Part shown: positions 52,394 through 61,266 of the stretch, in pieces
How positions within the stretch are numbered: the first letter of the stretch is position 1
Layout: every line of letters begins with the position of its first letter
Origin: Arthrobacter alpinus
Lineage (GTDB): Bacteria > Actinomycetota > Actinomycetes > Actinomycetales > Micrococcaceae
NCBI RefSeq assembly: GCF_001445575.1
Contig: NZ_CP013200.1
Location: 2,728,001-2,792,000, forward strand
DNA: 64,000 bases
Direction of reading: 5' to 3'
Position numbers and translations under genes: made by a program
Notes under the pieces: generated by a model
The model's database searches: none
Told to the model about the DNA's origin: nothing
Seen by the model: the letters and a program-made list of their open reading frames with translations, nothing else

Positions 52394-53112
52394 ATGGAAC
52401 TCAAACACCATTTCAGCGTCCCCTCATCCCTGGCAGATACGTGGCATGCCTTCAACCAACTTGAGGAAATTGCGCCGTGCTTTCCAGGGGCCACCCTGAC
52501 GGGGTGGACGGGGACACCTTCACCGGCACGGTCAAGATCAAGTTGGGGCCCATCGCCATGCTCTACACGGGTACGGGGCGTTTCCTCTCGCGCGATGAGG
52601 CCACTCACACGGTTGTCATCGAGGCACAAGGGAAGGACAAACGCGGCAACGGCACGGCAGGTGCCACCGTCACGGCAGCGTTGGCTGCCAGCGGCGACGG
52701 CACCACTGTGGATGTTTCAACCGATATGAACGTCACGGGCAAGCCGGCGCAATTTGGCAGAGGCGTCATCCAGGACATCTCGGACAAGCTGCTGGAACAG
52801 TTTGTGCAGTGCGTGATCCGCAAGGCGGAAGGCTCGCCCGAGCCAGAAGAAGTACCTGCACCCGTAGCTGCCACTGCGGCTTCTGCGGCGCCTGCCACTG
52901 CGACTGCTCCACCAGATATCGGTACCCCGCCAGCGCCAGCGGCACGCCATGACGCGCCTCCCGTGCAGGCTATTCCGGCACCGGCAGCCCCGGAACTAGA
53001 TCTAGGTTCGGCAGTGCTGCCGGTGCTGGCCAAGCGTTTTGGTCCGGCAGTTCTGGGTGTGCTCGCGGTCCTGGCCGTCATCGTCTGGTGCAGCAGGGGC
53101 CGCAAACGCTGA
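52394..53112 (+). pseudogene. coxG: CoxG-like SRPBCC protein, apparent frameshift
   Basis: ATG 52394 opens MELKHHFSVPSSLADTWHAF and on to CFPGATLT, the CoxG/SRPBCC start, then loses pattern. The +1-shifted frame continues GVDGDTFTGTVKIKLGPIAM through DISDKLLEQF to a Pro/Ala linker and a C-terminal membrane helix (VLGVLAVLAVIVW, then basic residues). One extra G in the GGGG at 52501-52504 restores a single frame of about 240 residues. CoxG anchors CO dehydrogenase to the membrane in known systems. Either a recent mutation or a base-calling error. Confidence 0.8.
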
Positions 53113-53398
53113 CACCACGGCCCACCACCCGGGGCACGGGACGGCTGCGCTAGTGGTGGGGACCGGCGTCGTGCTTCTCCTTCGCGGGTTCGCGCCCGGG
53201 CAGGTTCCGCTGGTCTGGGAGGTCCGCCGCAGCTGGCGGAATGTGACTCATGGCCAATGGGACAGTGAAGCGGCGCCGGACCGCAGCATCGAAAAAGCGG
53301 CCACGGGCGGCACGTCCACGCAAGAGGCGCTCGCGGTCGCAGAGACCACTCTCGCCACAGATCTTTGGCCGGCAAAAATAGCTGCCGGATTCTCCGGC

Positions 53399-54715
53399 TC
53401 AGCCGACTTCCGCGCGGTTTACTAGGTAGTGCCGTACCGCGGGCTCATGCGTCATGAAAGCGGCGGCCGTAAACTCCGCTGAGGCTTCGGCCGTGCGACC
53501 TGCTCGAGCCAGCAGCTCGGCCCGGGCGGCATGGAACGGCTGGAAACGTTCGACGGCGGCACGCACCCCGGCGGGTTCACCGGCAGCTATGGCGCCCATC
53601 GCCGTGAGCCCCGCCTCCGGATTCTCTACCCGTCCGATCACGGAGGCCAGGGCCACCTGCGCACCCAGACTGGGTGCCACGGCCACAAGTGCCGCATAGA
53701 GGGTGCGCAACGCAGTCCAGTCCGTCAGCCCTGAACGGGCCCGGGCGCAATGGACGGCCTGGATGGCCGCCTCGAGCTGGAAGCGCCCCGGCACAGCGAC
53801 GGCTACGGCCCGCCGCAAACACGCATCACCCTCTGCGATAAGGGCGGCATCCCACAGCGCGGTGTCCTGCTCCTCGAGCGGGCGAAATCTCCGGTCCCGC
53901 CCCGGTTCAGCTGGCTCAAGACGTCCCGGCACCCTTGCTAAGGAGAAGGCGATCAGCGCGGCCAGTCCCCATGCTTCCGCTTCGTTTTCCAGCAGCTGGG
54001 CAAGCGTCATCGCGAGGTAGTGGGCCTCACCCCGCAAGTCGTCTGCCGCAGCTACGCCGCGTGCATCACTGGCGTCTCCTACGCCACCGTTCTGCAAGAA
54101 TTCGCCCACCCAGGCAATCGCGTAGCAGCCGTAGATGGCCTCAAGTACCGCGGACAGCCGGCCGGGCATGTCCTGACGGGATGGAACCACGAAGGGGATG
54201 CGGGCCTCTTTAATGCGTTTCTTGGCCCGGACCAGGCGCTGGGCCATGGCCGTCGCTGGGACATTGAACACGGCTCCGATGCGGGCTGCATCAAAACCTA
54301 GGACCGTTTGCAGCATGAGCGGCGTGCGCACGGCGGGGTCGATGGCCGGGTGGGTGCAGACAAAAAGCAGTTCCAGCCGTTTGTCAGCAATTGCATCCAC
54401 ATCCACTTCCACCACATCAGCGGCCATGGCATCACGCCCCAGCTCACCCGTTGTGTCCAACGGCGCAAACGCCCGGTTGTAGGCCGACTTCCAGGAATCC
54501 CGCTGCCGGTTGCGGGCAACCGTGAGCAGCCACGCCTCCGGATTTGCGGGCACGCCGTCGGACGGCCAGGAGATCAACGCCTGTTCAAACGCGGCGGACA
54601 GCGCATCCTCGGCCTGCGCGAGGTCGCCCGTCGAGGCTGCCAGCAACGCAAGCAAACGGCCATAGGAGGCCCGGGCCGTCCGCTCTGCGGCCGCCCGCGC
54701 TTCCTGTGCGCTCAC
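53399..54715 (-). CDS. ECF RNA polymerase sigma factor with C-terminal DUF6596 domain
   Basis: 438 residues. N-terminal sigma2 and sigma4 regions (YGRLLALLAASTGDLAQAED, NPEAWLLTVARNRQRDSWKS, FNVPATAMAQRLVRAKKRI) followed by a long helical C-terminal domain (about 200-430) as in the YCII-associated ECF sigma group. GTG start overlaps the YCII gene by 4 bp, the typical partnership. No anti-sigma factor is visible; the C-terminal domain probably tunes activity. Its regulon cannot be inferred. Confidence 0.92.
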   Translation of the reverse strand: MSAQEARAAAERTARASYGRLLALLAASTGDLAQAEDALSAAFEQALISWPSDGVPANPEAWLLTVARNRQRDSWKSAYNRAFAPLDTTGELGRDAMAADVVEVDVDAIADKRLELLFVCTHPAIDPAVRTPLMLQTVLGFDAARIGAVFNVPATAMAQRLVRAKKRIKEARIPFVVPSRQDMPGRLSAVLEAIYGCYAIAWVGEFLQNGGVGDASDARGVAAADDLRGEAHYLAMTLAQLLENEAEAWGLAALIAFSLARVPGRLEPAEPGRDRRFRPLEEQDTALWDAALIAEGDACLRRAVAVAVPGRFQLEAAIQAVHCARARSGLTDWTALRTLYAALVAVAPSLGAQVALASVIGRVENPEAGLTAMGAIAAGEPAGVRAAVERFQPFHAARAELLARAGRTAEASAEFTAAAFMTHEPAVRHYLVNRAEVG

Positions 54716-55089
54716 GTATTCGGCCGCCAGGCGCCGTCGACCGTGAACAAGGCACCGGGACGCACTTCAACGGATCCCCACGCTATGGAGGGGGCCTGCC
54801 GGCCCCATTCGATGGCCGCATCGAGGTCCGGGACCTCGATCACAAAGGTGCCGCCCAGCTGCTCCTTGGTGTCAGCAAACGGACCGTCCTGGACGTGCAG
54901 CACGCCGTCGGCCAAGGTGAGCGTGGTGGTGTTGGACGACGGTTGGAGGATCTCGGCGCCGAGAAGCACACCGGCCTGGTGCAGTGTGGCCGCGTAGCTG
55001 GCGAAGGCGCGCTGCCCCTCCGCCATGGCTTCCTCGCTGAGTGACGCCGCGTCCATCTCCGGGTAGTGCAAAAGCAGTGAGTATCGCAT
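54712..55089 (-). CDS. YCII-related domain protein, sigma factor partner
   Basis: 125 residues. MRYSLLLHYPEMDAASLSEE start, FASYAATLHQAGVLLGAEIL, VQDGPFADTKEQLGGTFVIE and DLDAAIEWGRQAP are the DGPF/YCII pattern. These small proteins are usually encoded with this ECF sigma type; their biochemical role is unknown. GGAG precedes ATG 55089. The frame to 55365 includes repeat sequence and was rejected as start. Confidence 0.92.
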   Translation of the reverse strand: MRYSLLLHYPEMDAASLSEEAMAEGQRAFASYAATLHQAGVLLGAEILQPSSNTTTLTLADGVLHVQDGPFADTKEQLGGTFVIEVPDLDAAIEWGRQAPSIAWGSVEVRPGALFTVDGAWRPNT

Positions 55090-55243
55090 GACTAATTCTC
55101 CTTCGTGATTGACCCGCCGTCCATGAACTGCGGCAGATGGCCCGCCAAGGTGCGTTCCCCGGCGCGTGCACAGTGATGACGATTGGCGGTGTGCCGGATC
55201 GACACCCGCAGTGAAATATGTGCAAGAGCGTTGCGGAAAAAGT

Positions 55244-55331
55244 CCCATTTGCTGCGGGAGCGTATCGGGTTTAACCCCATTTGCTGCGGGAGCGTATCGG
55301 GTTTGACCCCATTTGCTGCGGGAGCGTTGGG
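55244..55331. repeat. 32-bp-period intergenic tandem repeat (array B)
   Basis: Two full 32-bp units (55244-55275, 55276-55307) beginning CCCATTTGCTGCGGGAGCGT and ending ATCGGGTTTRAC, plus a partial third unit. They lie upstream of the YCII gene. The core CTGCGGGAGCGT is shared with array A near 45080. No unique spacers. Confidence 0.85.
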
Positions 55332-55351
55332 CGGGGGCTGCCATTACGCGA

Positions 55352-56563
55352 TCAAGGGCGCTCAATCAGCAGTGAGGTCCCCTGCCCGACACCCACACAC
55401 AGGGTGGCCAATCCCCGGTCCACATTCTCGCGTTCCATCCGGCCCAGCAGCGTCACCACCAGGCGTGAGCCGCTGGAACCGAGCGGATGGCCCAGGGCGA
55501 TGGCGCCGCCGTCGTTGTTGGTAATGCCGTTGTCCAGCCCGAGTTCACGCATCACGGCAAGCGATTGGCTGGCAAAAGCTTCATTGAGCTCCACGGCTCC
55601 GATATCGGCCAAGTTCCACCCTGCCCGCGCCAGCACCTTCCGGGTGGCAGGCACCGGTCCGATCCCCATGGTCTCGGGGGCCACACCCACCGAGGCGCCG
55701 TCCACAATCCGACCCCGAGGTGTGAGCCCGTACTTCTTCACAGCGTCCGCGGAGGCCACAACAATGGCCGAGGCACCGTCGTTGAGTGTGCTGGCGTTCC
55801 CAGCAGTGACCACCCCGCCGGGTTTGACCACCGGCCGCAGTCCGGCCAGCACCTCCAAGGTGGTCCCGGGCCGGGGACCCTCATCCGTGTCCACCACGGT
55901 GCTGCCCTTCCTGCCCTTGACGGTGACGGGCACAATCTCGGGCCGGAGCCGCCCGGCAGCAATGGCGGCCAGGGCCCGCTCGTGGGACTGGACGGCAAAA
56001 GCGTCGGAGTCCTCACGGGAAATGCCGTAGACCTCTGCCACCTCTTCGGCGGTTTCCGGCATGGACAGGGTCATCTTGCCGCCCCGGGACAGGGCACCGG
56101 AGTCGAATTCGGGGTTGACGAAACGCCAGCCAATGGAGGTGTCGAAGCTTTCGCCGGGTTTGGCGAACGCCTGGGTGGGTTTAGCTTGGACCCACGGTGC
56201 GCGGCTCATCGACTCCACTCCTCCGGCCACCACAATGTCGGCCGCACCGGACTTGACCATTTGCGCGGCCAGGATCACCGCGCTCAGGCCGGAGGCGCAC
56301 AGCCGGTTCACTGTCAGCCCCGGCACGTGGTCGCCGAAGCCGGCCAGCAGCCACGCCATCCTGGCCACGTTGCGGTTTTCCTCACCCGCCCCGTTGGCGT
56401 TGCCCAGAATCACTTCATCGACAGTGTCCGGGTCGATCCCGGCGCGCAGCACGGCCTCCCGGACTGCCAGGGCGGCGAGGTCGTCCGGGCGGACGCTGGA
56501 CAGGGCCCCGCCGTAGCGGCCCACGGGGGTTCGTGCTCCGCCGATCAGAAATGCTTCAGTCAT
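55352..56563 (-). CDS. Acetyl-CoA acyltransferase (thiolase)
   Basis: 403 residues. Thiolase with nucleophile Cys in VNRLCASGLSAVILA, NEAFASQSL, GHPLGSSGSRLVVTLL (base His) and CVGVGQGTSL (second Cys). It cleaves a 3-oxoacyl-CoA with CoA. Last gene of the operon in this window; ATG 56563 overlaps the MaoC gene by 8 bp. Together with the upstream genes it completes a beta-oxidation-like cycle. Confidence 0.95.
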   Translation of the reverse strand: MTEAFLIGGARTPVGRYGGALSSVRPDDLAALAVREAVLRAGIDPDTVDEVILGNANGAGEENRNVARMAWLLAGFGDHVPGLTVNRLCASGLSAVILAAQMVKSGAADIVVAGGVESMSRAPWVQAKPTQAFAKPGESFDTSIGWRFVNPEFDSGALSRGGKMTLSMPETAEEVAEVYGISREDSDAFAVQSHERALAAIAAGRLRPEIVPVTVKGRKGSTVVDTDEGPRPGTTLEVLAGLRPVVKPGGVVTAGNASTLNDGASAIVVASADAVKKYGLTPRGRIVDGASVGVAPETMGIGPVPATRKVLARAGWNLADIGAVELNEAFASQSLAVMRELGLDNGITNNDGGAIALGHPLGSSGSRLVVTLLGRMERENVDRGLATLCVGVGQGTSLLIERP

Positions 56564-57584
56564 TTGTGACTCCTTTGTTGACGTTTGGCCTGCGTGTGAA
56601 GGAACCCTGGTCCAGGACCATACGGCTGGACACGAGCCCCTGGAAATGCACCGTGTCCCCGTCGTCCCAGATCCGAAAGGAAAGGTTGTCGCCGGGGAAC
56701 ACCGGGCTGGTGAACCGTGCGGTCATGGTGCCAAACTCGGTTGCGTCGCCGTGACAGACGGATTGAATCAACGCCCGAGCAGCAAAGCCGTAGGTACACA
56801 AACCATGCAGGATAGGCCGGTCAAAACCGGCTTTCCGTGCGGCGCGCGGGTCCGAATGCAGCGCGTTCCGATCCCCGCTGAGGCGGTATAGCAGGCCCTG
56901 AGTGGTGCTGGTGGGATGGTCTACGGCGTCATCCGGCTCCCGATCTGGCGCATGCCACCGGGTCGGTTCCGGCCGGGGCCCGCCAAAACCGCCCGCCCCG
57001 CGGACTAGGAACGTGGCCCGGTTGGTGGCCAGAAGCGCACCTTGCTCTGGGCTACCTGGCGTGGTGCTGCCAGGTATGGGACCGGCGGCCTTAGGGCCGC
57101 TCAGCTCGGGGCTCCCGGGCCAGCCGGCCGCGGGTTCCGCTGCCCGCAGCTCGGTGGTGATGGTGACGAGTGCATGTGCGCCGGTGTCGTGCACCGCGGT
57201 GACCACGGCCGACACATCGCCAGCACCGGCTACGGGCAGGGGTCTGTGCAGTGTCAGCTCGTGTCGAGCGTGCAGCACGGTGGACACCGGATACTCACCA
57301 AAGATGGACGGCCCGCCGCGGGTGGCTATTCCACCAGACACGCCGGGGCTGGACGTGCCGCCCTGATCCAGAAGCGCCACCGCAGGGAATCCCAACACTG
57401 TTGCAAAGCTAGGCAGTACCTGCTGCGGGACACCGGCGCTGTTCTCGGTGGTGTAGGCCAGCTCCCGGTCCCCGAGGCCGGCCCCCGCGCCGACACCGAG
57501 GGCGTACAGCATGGCGGAATCGCCGTTCCACGTGCGCTGGACGGTCCCAAGCGATGTGCCCACAAGGCTCACATCAATGCTCAA
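56556..57584 (-). CDS. MaoC-like dehydratase domain protein, two hot-dog domains
   Basis: 342 residues from TTG 57584, chosen because AGGAGGGG lies 4 nt upstream; the frame to 57725 is not supported. The N-terminal hot-dog is diverged. The C-terminal one has YRLSGDRNALHSDPRAARKA and PILHGLCTYGFAARAL, the (R)-specific hydratase 2 motif with catalytic Asp and His. A Pro/Gly-rich linker joins them. It probably hydrates an enoyl-CoA of the pathway, producing the R isomer, parallel to the crotonase-type hydratase in this operon. Confidence 0.85.
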   Translation of the reverse strand: MSIDVSLVGTSLGTVQRTWNGDSAMLYALGVGAGAGLGDRELAYTTENSAGVPQQVLPSFATVLGFPAVALLDQGGTSSPGVSGGIATRGGPSIFGEYPVSTVLHARHELTLHRPLPVAGAGDVSAVVTAVHDTGAHALVTITTELRAAEPAAGWPGSPELSGPKAAGPIPGSTTPGSPEQGALLATNRATFLVRGAGGFGGPRPEPTRWHAPDREPDDAVDHPTSTTQGLLYRLSGDRNALHSDPRAARKAGFDRPILHGLCTYGFAARALIQSVCHGDATEFGTMTARFTSPVFPGDNLSFRIWDDGDTVHFQGLVSSRMVLDQGSFTRRPNVNKGVTND

Positions 57585-57594
57585 GTCACCCCTC

Positions 57595-58392
57595 CTACTG
57601 CATCGTGAGGCCGCCGCTGACGCTGACGGCCTGTCCGGTGACAAAGCCGGCATCCGCTCCGGCAAGGTAGATAACCGCACCGGAAATCTCGGCCACCGAG
57701 CCCAGCCTGCGCTTGGGCACGGCACGCACGACGGCGTTCATCACCTTTCCTGTGAGGCCCTCCGCCGCGGTCATCCCGGCCAACAGATCGGTATCAGTCG
57801 GTCCCGGGCAGACAACGTTGACGGTGATGTCCGCCGCGGCATTCTCCCGAGCTATTGACTTGGCAAAGGCGATCAGCCCGCCACGGGCTGCTGCCGAGGC
57901 AGCGTCCCCCACAGACCCGGTCTTCCCGCTGTCCGATCCCACCAGAACAATGCGGCCAAATCCTGCGGCCACCATGGCCGGCAGCGCCGCGCGGACCGCG
58001 TTCATGGGGCCGCCGAGTTCGGTGTTCAGGATCCCGGCTGCGGTGGCCGCCGTCGTCTCCTGAAACAACGCCAGCGGATGCCGGTGCCCGGCCGTCACGA
58101 CCAGGGTGTCCACACCGCCCAACTCCCGGGTTGCCGTGGCCACCACGTGTTCAACCGCGGCATCATCCGTGGCGTCCAGTGCCGCATAGCCGGCGCAGGA
58201 CCCCGCGGGCAAAGCAGCCGCCAGCTCAGCGGCCGTGGCGGCATTGCTGAAGTAGGTGAAGTAGACGCTGGCGCCCGCGGCGGCAAGGTCGCGGCACACC
58301 TGGGAGCCAATTCCTCCGCCGCCAATGACCAGTACTCCGCGTCCGCCGAAACTACCGTTCATGCTGGGCCCCTGTTCCTGTGGCGCGCTCAT
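57595..58392 (-). CDS. SDR family oxidoreductase lacking the catalytic Tyr and Lys
   Basis: 265 residues. Rossmann start VLVIGGGGIGSQVCRDLA, LDATDDAAV, VTAGHRHPL and the closing VYLAGADAGFVTGQAVSVSGG pattern show an SDR. Catalytic Ser appears as S153, but the expected Y-x-x-x-K reads S166-x-x-x-R170 (VGDAASAAARGG). With both Tyr and Lys replaced, standard hydride transfer chemistry is unlikely; it may bind NAD without catalysis or use another base. Context would suit a 2-hydroxyacyl-CoA dehydrogenase. ATG overlaps the acyl-CoA dehydrogenase stop by 4 bp. Confidence 0.85.
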   Translation of the reverse strand: MSAPQEQGPSMNGSFGGRGVLVIGGGGIGSQVCRDLAAAGASVYFTYFSNAATAAELAAALPAGSCAGYAALDATDDAAVEHVVATATRELGGVDTLVVTAGHRHPLALFQETTAATAAGILNTELGGPMNAVRAALPAMVAAGFGRIVLVGSDSGKTGSVGDAASAAARGGLIAFAKSIARENAAADITVNVVCPGPTDTDLLAGMTAAEGLTGKVMNAVVRAVPKRRLGSVAEISGAVIYLAGADAGFVTGQAVSVSGGLTMQ

Positions 58393-59615
58393 TTGAAGGC
58401 CGACATGCCGGTGATGTCCCGGCCGATCAGCAGCGACTGGATGGAGTCAGTGCCTTCGTAGGTGTGCACCACTTCCATGTCTGTCAGGTGTCTGGCCACA
58501 TGGAAGTCAAGCAGCAGGCCATTGCCGCCCAGAATGTCCCGGGCCTCGGAGCAAATCCAGCGGGCTTTTTGGGCGCTGTGCATCTTCGCAATGGAGGCCA
58601 TGGTGCCCGTCCACTGGCCCGACTCCTGCAGTTCGGCCATGCGGAAGCACATCAGCTGGATGGCCGTCAGCTCGGCCAGCATGTTGGCGAGCTTGTTCTG
58701 GACCAGCTGGTAGCTGGCAATCGGGCTGCCAAACTGCTCCCTGACCAGCGCATACGTCACGGCAGCCTCATAGGCAGCCGTGGCGTGGCCCAAACTCTCC
58801 CACGACGCGCCACCGCGGGTGGAGGCCAGCACGGCCGAGGCATCCCTGAATGACTGTGCGTTGGCGATGCGGTTTTCCGCCGGCACCCGGACATTCTCCA
58901 GCACAACGTCCGGCTGCAGCACCGCACGCTTGCCGATCTTGCCGGTGATGAGGTCCGCCCGGTAACCGGCCGGGTACGCGCCGTCGTGCTTCTCCACGAC
59001 AAAGGCCTTGACTTTGCCATCGGCCTCATCCCGGGCCCACACCACCACGACGTCGGCAAAGCTGGCGTTACCGATCCAGCGCTTGCGCCCGTTGAGGACC
59101 CAGTAGTCACCCTCGCGGCGGGCCGAGGTCTCCAGCCCCACCGAATCCGAACCATGCCCGGGTTCGGTCAGGGCGAAAGCCCCGATGAGCTCAAGCGTGG
59201 CCATGCGAGGTAGCCAGCGCTGCTTTTGCTCCTCACTGCCGAGCATGTTGATGGTGCCCATGGTCAGGTTGGACTGGACACCAATGAACGTGTTCATGGA
59301 GCCGTCCCCGCGCGACATCTCCACCGTGGCCATGCCCGCGCCGAGCCGGCTCAGGCCAGGACAACCGTACCCGTCAATGGTGGAGCCGATGATGCCCAGC
59401 TCCGCCAGCGGCGGCACGAGTTCATGCGGGAACTCCGCACGCTCCCAGTAGTCGTTGATGACAGGAAGCAGTCTGGTGTTCACGAAGCCACGCACTCTGT
59501 CCTTGACAGCCTTTTCGGCCGGGCCGAGCTTGTCGAAGAGCAGGTAGTAGTCGGTGTCCCTGGCCTCGGTCAGTCCGCGGGCCAGGGCGGCCGTCAGTTC
59601 GTCATGCGTGCTCAT
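58389..59615 (-). CDS. Acyl-CoA dehydrogenase (glutaryl-CoA dehydrogenase-like)
   Basis: 408 residues. FAD enzyme: GYGCPGLSRLGAGMATVEMS, AFALTEPGHGSDSVGLET (flavin/substrate loop), LNGRKRWIGNASFADVVVVW and DILGGNGLLLDFHVARHLTDM followed by VHTYEGTDSIQSLLIG, with the catalytic Glu in TYEGT as in the glutaryl-CoA dehydrogenase group. It oxidises an acyl-CoA, with or without decarboxylation. ATGA-type overlaps on both sides. Confidence 0.93.
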   Translation of the reverse strand: MSTHDELTAALARGLTEARDTDYYLLFDKLGPAEKAVKDRVRGFVNTRLLPVINDYWERAEFPHELVPPLAELGIIGSTIDGYGCPGLSRLGAGMATVEMSRGDGSMNTFIGVQSNLTMGTINMLGSEEQKQRWLPRMATLELIGAFALTEPGHGSDSVGLETSARREGDYWVLNGRKRWIGNASFADVVVVWARDEADGKVKAFVVEKHDGAYPAGYRADLITGKIGKRAVLQPDVVLENVRVPAENRIANAQSFRDASAVLASTRGGASWESLGHATAAYEAAVTYALVREQFGSPIASYQLVQNKLANMLAELTAIQLMCFRMAELQESGQWTGTMASIAKMHSAQKARWICSEARDILGGNGLLLDFHVARHLTDMEVVHTYEGTDSIQSLLIGRDITGMSAFK

Positions 59616-60481
59616 TTTTGCACCCCGTCATAGCTGTACCAGCCCTTCCCGCTCTTGCGGCCGTAATCCCCGCGTTCCACCAGTGCTGTCAGTGCAGGAT
59701 GCGGCAGGTCAGCCGGATCACCCGTCTCAGCAAAGGTGGCCTGGCGGATCTGGTGGCTGACATCCAGGCCCACCAGGTCCATGAGTTCAAAGGGCCCCAT
59801 GGGGTGGCCCAGCGCCGTTTTAGCCGCTGTGTCGATATCCTGAAAACTGGCGATCCCGTCGGCGTACAGCCGCAGCGCCTCGTCGCGGATGGCACCCATG
59901 AGCCGGTTCGCCACAAAGCCCGGGATCTCTTTTTCAATGAGCACGGGCGCCTTCCCCATGCGTTTGGCCACCGCCAGAACTGTGTCAATGGTGTCTTGGG
60001 AGGTACTCTCGTGGCGGACCACTTCAACGCACTTCATGACAAGTGCCGGGTTGAAGAAGTGCATATTGCACACCTGACCCGGCCGGCCGGTGGCATCGGC
60101 AACCTTGGACGAGCCGAACGTGGAGGAATTCGTTGCCAGGATGGCGTGGGGCGGAGCAGCCGCATCGAGGGCCGTGAAGATGCCGCGCTTGATCTCCAGC
60201 TTCTCCGTTGCCGCCTCGATGGCGAGGTCGGTAGTGGCGGCGGCCTCGGCCAGGTCCTCGGAGAAAGCCAGCCTGCCCAGCGCCGCGTCGGCATCCTCCC
60301 GGCTCATCCGCCCCTTGGCAACGCTGGCGTCCATGCGGGAGCGTAACTGGGCCTCCGCTTGTTCCAGCATGGCGGAGGAGATGTCCTGTACCGTGACCTG
60401 ATATCCGGCCAGCGCCGCAACCATGCCGATCTGCGAGCCCATGGCCCCGGCGCCGACCACCAGGATGTTGTTGACCACCAC
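59612..60481 (-). CDS. 3-hydroxyacyl-CoA dehydrogenase (3-hydroxybutyryl-CoA type)
   Basis: 289 residues from GTG 60481. Rossmann NILVVGAGAMGSQIGMVAA, EAATEKLEIKRGIF, catalytic His in NMHFFNPALVMKCVEVV, KEIPGFVANRLMGAIRDEAL, GLDVSHQI: all typical. It oxidises an L-3-hydroxyacyl-CoA with NAD. The frame extends to 60533 inside the hydratase gene; the GTG one base from the hydratase stop is the better start. Confidence 0.94.
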   Translation of the reverse strand: MVVNNILVVGAGAMGSQIGMVAALAGYQVTVQDISSAMLEQAEAQLRSRMDASVAKGRMSREDADAALGRLAFSEDLAEAAATTDLAIEAATEKLEIKRGIFTALDAAAPPHAILATNSSTFGSSKVADATGRPGQVCNMHFFNPALVMKCVEVVRHESTSQDTIDTVLAVAKRMGKAPVLIEKEIPGFVANRLMGAIRDEALRLYADGIASFQDIDTAAKTALGHPMGPFELMDLVGLDVSHQIRQATFAETGDPADLPHPALTALVERGDYGRKSGKGWYSYDGVQK

Positions 60482-60482
60482 G

Positions 60483-61259
60483 TTAGTTCCCCTCGAATTT
60501 GGCGGGGCGCTTTTCCAAAAACGCTGCGGCACCTTCGGCCTTGTCGTTGCTGGTGTACAGCAGCGACTGCGCCAGGCGCTCCAGCAGCAGGCCGGTGCGT
60601 AGATCCGTCTCGCTGCCGTTGTTGATGACGAGTTTGCCCAGGCGGATGGCCAGCGGACCCTTGGCCAGGATGAGCCCGGCGGTGCGTTCGACGGCGGCCA
60701 TCAGCTCCCCCGGTTCGGTCACCTCGGTGACCAGCCCGATCCGCAGCGCCTCTTCCGCCTCGAAGATGCGCCCCGTCAGGATAAGTTCGACGGCGCGTCC
60801 CTTGCCTACCAGCCGGGACAGCCGCTGCGTGCCGCCGGCCCCGGGCAGTACGCCCAGGTTCGTTTCAGGCAGTCCGAAGCGGGCGTTGGCGGAGGCGATG
60901 CGGATGTCGCAGGACATAGCCAGTTCGTTGCCGCCACCAAGGGCGAAGCCATTGACGGCCGCAATGGTGGGCTTTTCGTAGGACTCGATGGCGTCGTAGA
61001 GCGTGGCCATGGCGGCAGAAAGTCCGTCGAGCATGGTGTAGCCCGCCAGCTGGTTAATGTCGGCACCGGCCACAAAGGCTTTCTCCCCAGCGCCGGTGAA
61101 GACCACCACGCCCACGTCGGGGTTGCCGCGGAACGCCTCCAGCGCGGCGGCAATCTCTGCCAGCACCGTGCGGCTGAGGGCGTTGCGGGATTCGGGCCGG
61201 TTGATGGTGATGATGCCGAGCCCGTCGCGGATGTCGGTGAGGATCGTTTCGTAGTTCAT
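60483..61259 (-). CDS. Enoyl-CoA hydratase/isomerase (crotonase family)
   Basis: 258 residues. Oxyanion hole segments GAGEKAFVAGADINQLAG and FALGGGNELAMSCDIRIAS, the first catalytic Glu in ALGGGNELA region and the second in LPETNLGVLPGAGGTQRL. Adds water to a trans-2-enoyl-CoA. Located between the second acyl-CoA dehydrogenase and the hydroxyacyl dehydrogenase genes, the natural order of steps. Confidence 0.95.
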   Translation of the reverse strand: MNYETILTDIRDGLGIITINRPESRNALSRTVLAEIAAALEAFRGNPDVGVVVFTGAGEKAFVAGADINQLAGYTMLDGLSAAMATLYDAIESYEKPTIAAVNGFALGGGNELAMSCDIRIASANARFGLPETNLGVLPGAGGTQRLSRLVGKGRAVELILTGRIFEAEEALRIGLVTEVTEPGELMAAVERTAGLILAKGPLAIRLGKLVINNGSETDLRTGLLLERLAQSLLYTSNDKAEGAAAFLEKRPAKFEGN

Positions 61260-61266
61260 GGCGCTC

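Noticed and set aside
53039..53425. 128-codon plus-strand frame after coxG
   Set aside because: Starts inside coxG in another frame, no ribosome site, overlaps the sigma factor end, no recognisable domain.
55244..55331. Possible CRISPR
   Set aside because: Direct tandem units without spacers and no cas genes in the window.
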